A stretch of DNA of 35,994 nucleotides, from the NCBI GenBank assembly GCA_026014685.1, contig JAOZHW010000003.1, positions 1-35,994 on the forward strand, given 5' to 3'. A program made the position numbers and the translations under genes. This document shows, in pieces, positions 31,764 through 35,994 of the stretch (position 1 is its first letter; each line of letters starts with the position of its first letter). This stretch comes from Candidatus Bathyarchaeota archaeon. GTDB taxonomy: Archaea > Thermoproteota > Bathyarchaeia > Bathyarchaeales > Bathycorpusculaceae. The notes below the pieces were generated by a model. That model was not told where the DNA came from. It searched no databases and saw only the letters and a list, made by a program, of their open reading frames with translations.

Positions 31764-32714
31764 CTAGAGTAAATACCGGTTGCCAACACTGTTTGATACG
31801 AATGTGTCTTGAAATTCTTGGTGAATGCGGTGAAGTGCACGCCACCCTGTGCAATGCGAAGGCACAATCATTTTTGGGCTGAACTGCTTTAGCATCTCAA
31901 CAGTGGGCTCGATTCTTTTCTCAAATTCTTTGCCCGCAAGATGGAAGCCCCCCAGCACAGCATAAACCTCTTTGACTCCCACTATCTGTTGAGCATACTT
32001 TAGTGTGTTGATGATGCCTGCGTGGGCACAGCCAGAAATAACCACCAACCCCTTGCTTTTTACGTTGAAAACTATGGCGCGCTCATCTGCAATAAGCGGG
32101 TCAGGCTGCCATGTGCCCTTGCTGAAAATTTGGCTGTTAGTTAGGCCTTTTTCAAATTCTACTGTTCGGGGGATTTCTCCGGTTACGCAAGCAAGGTCTG
32201 AGGCAATCAGTAGGGGGTTTGTTGTGTTGATGATTTTTGAATGCGCCTTAGCTGTTTTTGGGAATGGTGGGTACTGGTGGATTTCTCCTTTAGAGCCTTT
32301 GGTTCCTCGGCGCTTAAACATGTCCTCATGGGTCACAAGCGGCAGGTCTTCTTTGTTGATTGTTTTGAGGGCTGAGTTTAAGCCTCCGAAGTGGTCATAG
32401 TGCCCGTGAGAAAGCACCACGTAGTCGACCTCGCCTAAATCTAACCCCATCCGCTTGGCATTCTCCACAACCCCCTCTGGACTTATGCCTGTGTCGAAAA
32501 GGATAGAATGCACTTTTTTATCGCTAAAGACTCTGATGAGCATCGAGAAACCATGCTCCGCAAACGGCATCTCTGAGCGCGACCGCCCCGCCCACTGCCA
32601 AAGCGACTGCACTTCCGTTCGATTGCTGCTGGAAAGAAAATCAACCGTGTTATCCATTAAAGAAGTTATCTCTAATTTTTTTGCCTCTTTTAGCTTGACC
32701 GTTGCAGCCGCCAA
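31764..32714 (-). CDS. COG1237 metallo-beta-lactamase-fold protein
   Basis: This 316-residue protein has the metallo-beta-lactamase motifs LSHGHYDHFGG, GCAHAGIINT, LGGFHLAGKEF and PSHCTGWRALH, and a beginning (LEITSLMDNTVDF) typical of COG1237. A methanogen member of that group is the 7,8-dihydropterin-6-methyl-4-aminobenzene-5'-phosphate synthase of methanopterin biosynthesis, so a pterin role would suit the nearby MtrH genes; other members are uncharacterised hydrolases. The start is TTG at 32714, 12 bases after the Lrp-type gene stop, with GAGGCGG as ribosome site; ATG at residue 20 is possible but would cut the first strand. It is in an operon with the regulator. Confidence 0.82.
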   Translation of the reverse strand: MAAATVKLKEAKKLEITSLMDNTVDFLSSSNRTEVQSLWQWAGRSRSEMPFAEHGFSMLIRVFSDKKVHSILFDTGISPEGVVENAKRMGLDLGEVDYVVLSHGHYDHFGGLNSALKTINKEDLPLVTHEDMFKRRGTKGSKGEIHQYPPFPKTAKAHSKIINTTNPLLIASDLACVTGEIPRTVEFEKGLTNSQIFSKGTWQPDPLIADERAIVFNVKSKGLVVISGCAHAGIINTLKYAQQIVGVKEVYAVLGGFHLAGKEFEKRIEPTVEMLKQFSPKMIVPSHCTGWRALHRIHQEFQDTFVSNSVGNRYLL

Positions 32715-32726
32715 ATCCGCCGCCTC

Positions 32727-33296
32727 TTATAGGGTGCCTCGGTAATGCACGGTGGAGGGGCAACCGACGCATTTTTTTGCCTCGTACCTTGCGCATGTGC
32801 AGCAGTCGACTTTGCAGGGTGCTTTGTCTTTGCCTTTGTGGGTTAGGTATTCTCTGATTTGCAGGAATTGTGAGAATTCGTTTTGGCTTATGGGGTAGAA
32901 TTCTGATCGGCGGATGCCTGGGCTGCTTCTGAGGGAGCATTTTTCTACGGATATGCTGTCGAGTGTGTCTTGGTTTTCAGCTATGACCAATGCGATGAGG
33001 TTGTATCCGCCTATGGTTTTGAAGAAGTGGACTACGCGGGGGCAGTCGCGGAATCGGTTCATGATGTCTTGCATGGCTTTGGAGTCTTCCATTTCTAGCA
33101 GTATCATGGCGGGTGTGAGTCCGAAGGCGGTGGGGTTGATTAGGGCTTGGTTTTTTATGGCGCCGCTTTGTACGAGTTTGTTGAGTCTTTTTTTGATGCC
33201 CATGCTGGTGAAGCCTGTGATTTTTTCGAGGTCTTTTAGGGTTGTGCGGGCGTCTTTTTGGAGTTGGCTGATTATTTTTCGGTCTATTTCGTCCAT
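32727..33296 (-). CDS. Lrp/AsnC-family regulator with C-terminal cysteine cluster
   Basis: This 189-residue protein has the Lrp winged helix (MDEIDRKIISQLQKDARTTL, then ITGFTSMGIKKRLNKLVQSG) and an alpha/beta effector-like domain (residues about 65-140). A tail then adds six cysteines at 161, 165, 166, 168, 176 and 179 (CKVDCCTCARYEAKKCVGC). Ordinary Lrp proteins end near residue 150 without it. The spacing suggests an iron-sulfur cluster or zinc site, so it may sense redox state or metal. It lies upstream of the COG1237 gene in an operon and diverges from the NifX-like gene across two palindromes. Confidence 0.85.
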   Translation of the reverse strand: MDEIDRKIISQLQKDARTTLKDLEKITGFTSMGIKKRLNKLVQSGAIKNQALINPTAFGLTPAMILLEMEDSKAMQDIMNRFRDCPRVVHFFKTIGGYNLIALVIAENQDTLDSISVEKCSLRSSPGIRRSEFYPISQNEFSQFLQIREYLTHKGKDKAPCKVDCCTCARYEAKKCVGCPSTVHYRGTL

Positions 33297-33312
33297 TTTG
33301 AATTCACTTATG

Positions 33313-33359
33313 TGTTTATTTTCTAAACATAAACTATTAATATGGTTTACTGATTAAAC
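33313..33359. promoter_or_regulatory. Paired palindromes, putative Lrp-type operator
   Basis: TGTTTA-N5-TAAACA (33313-33329) and GTTTA-N5-TAAAC (33345-33359) share the core GTTTA-N5-TAAAC, with centres 31 bases apart, about three helical turns. They lie in the 93-base gap between the divergent regulator and NifX-like genes, flanking a TATA-like TATTAATATG. The symmetry suits dimers of the adjacent regulator. The protein match is inferred. Confidence 0.55.
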
Positions 33360-33389
33360 AGTCAGCATCTAACAAAAAAGGCGATAATC

Positions 33390-33776
33390 GTGACCCAAAA
33401 AATCGTAATACCCGTAGAAGACCAAAACGGATTAGACTCAAAAGTAGCCTCCCACTTCGGCAAAGCACCCTACTTCGCATCCATCGACCTAAACGGACGC
33501 GGCCAAATCATCGAAACAAAAATCGACCCAAACACAGGAGAACACCTCGGCGGCACAGGCCACCCACACGAAAACCTGCTCGCACTAAAACCCACCGTAA
33601 TCATAGCCTGCGCTATGGGACCAGGCGGGCTGCACAGTTTTCAGAATGCGGGAATAATGGTGCTAAAAGCACACGGCAGCACCGTCAGCGAGGTAATTGC
33701 TAACTTTAAAGAGGGCAAACTGACGCCATTAACTGGCGGTTGCCCACATGCACACGAACACCACCACACCCACTAA
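33390..33776 (+). CDS. NifX/NifB-C-like dinitrogenase-cofactor family protein with His-rich tail
   Basis: This 128-residue protein matches the NifX/NafY/NifB C-terminal family (PF02579), small cofactor-binding carriers common in anaerobes without nitrogenase. Typical blocks are KIVIPVEDQNGLDSKVASHF and GKAPYFASIDL at the N-terminus, and IIACAMGPGGLHSFQNAGI in the middle. The last 11 residues CPHAHEHHHTH are very rich in histidine and could bind nickel or zinc. The start is GTG at 33390 with AAAGGCGAT upstream. It diverges from the Lrp-type regulator across paired palindromes. Probably a metal or cofactor carrier. Confidence 0.83.
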   Translation: MTQKIVIPVEDQNGLDSKVASHFGKAPYFASIDLNGRGQIIETKIDPNTGEHLGGTGHPHENLLALKPTVIIACAMGPGGLHSFQNAGIMVLKAHGSTVSEVIANFKEGKLTPLTGGCPHAHEHHHTH

Positions 33777-33790
33777 GCGGCAAATTATGG

Positions 33791-33891
33791 GCTGAATGGT
33801 CTCTGGCGAGCAAATTAACACCAAAAGGGCAGCAGCTGCCCGCCTATACTTGAAGTAATCCCCAAAATTCAAGCACTCGCCAGAACCCAGC
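33791..33891 (+). ncRNA. Candidate structured RNA element between NifX-like and flavodoxin genes
   Basis: The outer stem is GCTG/CAGC (33791-33794 with 33888-33891), GGT/ACC (33798-33800 with 33885-33887) and TCTGGCGAG/CTCGCCAGA (33802-33810 with 33876-33884), a 16-pair stem with small bulges on the left only. Inside are two hairpins: GGGCAGC/GCTGCCC (33827-33841) and CTTGAA/TTCAAG (33849-33854 with 33868-33873). Most of the gap between the genes is used by this fold. It ends 54 bases before the flavodoxin GTG and may act as a 5' leader element, a processed small RNA, or the remnant of a small inverted-repeat element. Confidence 0.45.
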
Positions 33892-33945
33892 ACACCTCAA
33901 CCCAAAAAAGCAACTCAATGAATTAGATTGTGGGAGTTGTTTAGC

Positions 33946-34482
33946 GTGAAAACTGCACTTATCGTTTATTGGTCTAAAACTGGCAATACAGAAAAAGTCG
34001 CCAAAGCCATCGAAGTGGGTCTAACCGAGGCAGGTTTGCAGGTTACCGTAAAGAAGCCTGAAGAAGCCGAGGCGTTAGACTTCTTTGATTATGACTTGGT
34101 CTGTGTCGGCTGTCCCTCGTATTCTTGGCATCCCCCCGAACCTGTCACTAACTTTTTGAAGAAAAAATTTGCCGAGTACCGCCAAAACGGTAAAATCAAG
34201 CCCTCAGCCCCAAAAGTGCCAGGCAAAAACGCGCTGATCTTTGTAACTTACTCTGGGCCTCACACTGGAATCGCTGAGGCAACCCCTGTGGGCAAGGACA
34301 TAGGGCAGTATTTCGAGCATTTGGGTTTCACTGTACTTGATGAATGGTACGTTTTAAGTGAATTCCACGGTTCCCTTGAACATAGCACGCAGGGTCGATT
34401 GGGCGACGTGAGGGGTATGCCTACAGCGGAACAGTTGCAGGTTATCAAAGACGATTCAAGGCGTATTGCATGCCTCATCTAG
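33946..34482 (+). CDS. Flavodoxin family protein
   Basis: From the GTG at 33946 the protein has 178 residues. It has the flavodoxin fold with the FMN phosphate loop SKTGNT near the N-terminus (TALIVYWSKTGNTEKVAKAI). Further flavin-site segments are CVGCPSYSWHPPEPV and IFVTYSGPHTG. Flavodoxins carry one or two electrons and replace ferredoxin in some anaerobes; a flavodoxin-like NAD(P)H quinone reductase cannot be excluded. GGGAG nine bases upstream supports this start over the TTG at 33928. It follows the structured element at 33791-33891. It likely serves the surrounding C1/metal genes, by context only. Confidence 0.83.
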   Translation: MKTALIVYWSKTGNTEKVAKAIEVGLTEAGLQVTVKKPEEAEALDFFDYDLVCVGCPSYSWHPPEPVTNFLKKKFAEYRQNGKIKPSAPKVPGKNALIFVTYSGPHTGIAEATPVGKDIGQYFEHLGFTVLDEWYVLSEFHGSLEHSTQGRLGDVRGMPTAEQLQVIKDDSRRIACLI

Positions 34483-34492
34483 TTTACTCTGG

Positions 34493-35404
34493 TTATAGGA
34501 ATGCTTTGTAGATGGGGTGGGTTTCTTCTATGGGGCGTGTGCCGAGGTCAGCGGCTGCTGAAGCAATGTACACGTCGGTTACGGCGGCGGCTGGAAAAAC
34601 CCACTCTGCCTGCTCCGCTGGACCAAACATAACGTAGTTTGCGCCTGCCATCTGCATGATGGTGTTTGTTGCGGTGACGGTTCCTTTGCGGAATTCTTTG
34701 GCGATGTTTGCTTTAACCCAACCCATGGTTGTGACAACGTTGCCGCTGCCTAAGCCCACAGGGCTGCCAAACTTTTCTCTCATAACTGCTAACGCTCTGA
34801 CGGCTGTACCCATGTCTGGCTGGAACGCTGGAATGGCTGTGTCGATTAACGGTTTAGTTATGCCTGCTTTTTCCGATAATGCAAGGGCTTCTTGGAGAAT
34901 AGCTATTTTTCCTTCTACGCTGTTGTCTTTGGGGTTGTTGGCTAACACGATGGCGGATTCTATGCCGCTTTCTTTTAGGTTTGCAAGTTCAGATTCCGTG
35001 ACGCCCTTGTAAACCGAGTTGTAAATGCATCTACCTGAAAGACCCCTCTTCTTAACCAACCTAGCCGCCCCCATACGAGCATTAGGACTCATCGCATCCA
35101 AAACCAGTGGGGCATCGCTATGTTTGGCTACAAAATCGATGTATCTTTCAAAGGCAACTTCGGTTGTGCCAACGATGTCAAAACCAAAGGGGATGCCTGT
35201 TATGTCGCTTTGGGTTTGCATCGTGTTGACTATTTTTTCAGCTTCTTTTTCATCGAAAACGCCACTGTTTGGGTCTGTCACGATTTTTTGACCCAGCCAA
35301 AATATGGAGCCTACCAGAAAAGTTGCAAGCTCGCCAGGTTGTCCGCCGACTTTTACCTTGCCGATGCTGTAGACTTTTTGGGGTGTGTTAAAAATAAACG
35401 ACAA
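34493..35404 (-). CDS. mtrH: MtrH-like methyltransferase, second copy
   Basis: This 303-residue paralogue of the gene at 23358 aligns with it without gaps; by hand count about 70 residues differ, so roughly three quarters are identical. It keeps the same blocks: TPQKVYSIG, VGGQPGE, FLVGSIFWLGQKIV, DIVGTTEVAFERYIDF, LDAMSPNARM and GLGSGNVVTTMGWVKAN. It has no corrinoid gene beside it; the flavodoxin converges on it and a CooC-like gene diverges from it. The start is TTG at 35404, well supported by AGGAGG at 35412-35417. It may use the carrier encoded at 24290 or another corrinoid elsewhere. Confidence 0.9.
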   Translation of the reverse strand: MSFIFNTPQKVYSIGKVKVGGQPGELATFLVGSIFWLGQKIVTDPNSGVFDEKEAEKIVNTMQTQSDITGIPFGFDIVGTTEVAFERYIDFVAKHSDAPLVLDAMSPNARMGAARLVKKRGLSGRCIYNSVYKGVTESELANLKESGIESAIVLANNPKDNSVEGKIAILQEALALSEKAGITKPLIDTAIPAFQPDMGTAVRALAVMREKFGSPVGLGSGNVVTTMGWVKANIAKEFRKGTVTATNTIMQMAGANYVMFGPAEQAEWVFPAAAVTDVYIASAAADLGTRPIEETHPIYKAFL

Positions 35405-35556
35405 CTCATTGCCTCCTAATTTAATTGTTATTTAAACTGCTTTTAAGCTCTGCCCAAGTTAACCGCTACAACTCAATTCTTGGGTGCCTGCTGAGTTCAG
35501 CGAATCACTGTTTGATGATTGGAGGCATGAAAAAAATGCGGGTTTTAAACCATAGA

Positions 35557-35565
35557 CAATATATG
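35557..35565 (+). promoter_or_regulatory. TATA box for the second CooC-like gene
   Basis: CAATATATG lies about 55 bases before the ATG at 35616; a start near 35587 would include the GAGGT ribosome site at 35602. Confidence 0.45.
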
Positions 35566-35615
35566 CGAGCTTTCGCTAGTGAAGTTTGATTAAGACTCTT
35601 TGAGGTTTGTTTGGT

Positions 35616-35994
35616 ATGAAAACTCTTGTTACTATCGGTCGTGGCGGAACAGGCAAATCCAGCTTCACCGCCCTTATGGCTAAAGCATTCATAGAAACAA
35701 AACAATCCCCCATACTCCTAGTTGACGCTGACCCAGACCAAAACCTAGCCGAAATGCTAGGCATTGACCTCAAAGAAGCAGGCAAATCCACAATCGCAGA
35801 CCTAATCGTAAGCACCTTTATCGAGAGCGGCGGAACCACCGTCGGCGTCCCCCCAGCGCAGCGCATTGAAGCCCGCATCTGGGAAAAAGGTCTCTACGAA
35901 AGCCCACACTTTGATTTTATGGCTGTCGGCAACAAATGGGTCGAAGGCTGCTACTGCATGCCCAACACTGCATTAAAAGGCGCACTTAGTAACT
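35616..35994 (+). CDS. CooC/AcsF-like ATPase, 3' end outside the window
   Basis: The first 126 codons are in the window. The P-loop reads GRGGTGKSS: the second residue, the signature lysine of MinD/CooC ATPases (GKGGVGKT), is arginine here. Other CooC features are intact: LLVDADPDQNLAEMLG, a PPAQRIEAR segment, and C112-Y-C114 (EGCYCMPNTALKGAL), matching the CxC nickel site of the gene at 29723. It therefore looks like a divergent maturation ATPase for a nickel or iron-sulfur enzyme. GAGGT before the ATG and a TATA box at 35557 support the start. It diverges from the second mtrH. Confidence 0.85.
   Translation, partial: MKTLVTIGRGGTGKSSFTALMAKAFIETKQSPILLVDADPDQNLAEMLGIDLKEAGKSTIADLIVSTFIESGGTTVGVPPAQRIEARIWEKGLYESPHFDFMAVGNKWVEGCYCMPNTALKGALSN

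Noticed and set aside
35505-35575. GGAGG followed by ATG with a 17-20 codon reading frame, and TGATGA/CTGA box-like sequences suggesting a C/D RNA
   Set aside because: The peptide overlaps the TATA box of the next gene, and the C and D boxes are not in the required order with complementary ends.

Overview
The window is archaeal chromosome, most likely from a TACK-lineage archaeon of the Bathyarchaeia type; the lineage is inferred, not proven. The information-processing genes are archaeal in type (NurA, Nob1, ribosomal protein L10e, Dph2, exosome Csl4, Rpo11/RpoL, TFS, PriS, GINS, Sec61-beta). Promoters carry archaeal TATA boxes about 25 bp ahead of the expected start site. GTG and TTG starts are frequent. 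Stand-alone MtrH methyltransferases with a corrinoid protein and CooC-type ATPases, without the rest of the Mtr complex, fit the C1 metabolism proposed for Bathyarchaeia.

Layout. 1-7413: NurA (running off the left edge), NAD kinase, Nob1, a DUF2070 membrane protein, an Sm-like small protein, a very short Sec61-beta gene, a dCMP-type deaminase and a Trm11-like methyltransferase. 7576-10538: L10e followed directly by phosphoenolpyruvate synthase. 10596-14348: a translation/transcription block of Dph2, a METTL5-like RNA methylase, Csl4, RpoL, DUF99 and TFS. 14428-17311: an archaeosortase converging on the PriS-GINS replication pair. 17312-19853: an intergenic region with a candidate small RNA, a TIM-barrel-like protein of unknown role, and an AT-rich GNAT/FemAB-like gene that may be acquired. 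20061-22944: a tandem pair of B12-binding radical SAM enzymes duplicated together with their promoter. 22912-24715: a DUF1616 membrane protein and a two-gene operon of corrinoid protein plus MtrH. 24822-29491: two large GT-C-like membrane proteins. 29723-35994: a metal/C1 region with CooC-like ATPase, NikR, ZIP transporter, Lrp-type regulator with a cysteine-rich tail, COG1237 metallo-beta-lactamase, NifX-like protein with a His-rich tail, flavodoxin, a second MtrH and a second, cut-off CooC-like ATPase.

How it may work together (inference). The corrinoid protein and MtrH would pass methyl groups to tetrahydromethanopterin. Nickel supply and insertion (NikR, ZIP, the CooC-like ATPases) would serve a nickel enzyme such as CO dehydrogenase/acetyl-CoA synthase encoded elsewhere. 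The COG1237 protein could belong to methanopterin synthesis, and the flavodoxin and NifX-like proteins to electron or cofactor handling.

The less expected signals are: a long bulged inverted repeat enclosing two hairpins at 33791-33891; three copies of a promoter-like module (TATATAAGGGAG, then GCAGAG at a fixed distance) at 5480, 17421 and 29505; paired palindromes in front of the Lrp-type regulator; and a NikR-like operator between nikR and the ZIP gene. No tRNA, rRNA, CRISPR array or insertion sequence was recognised.
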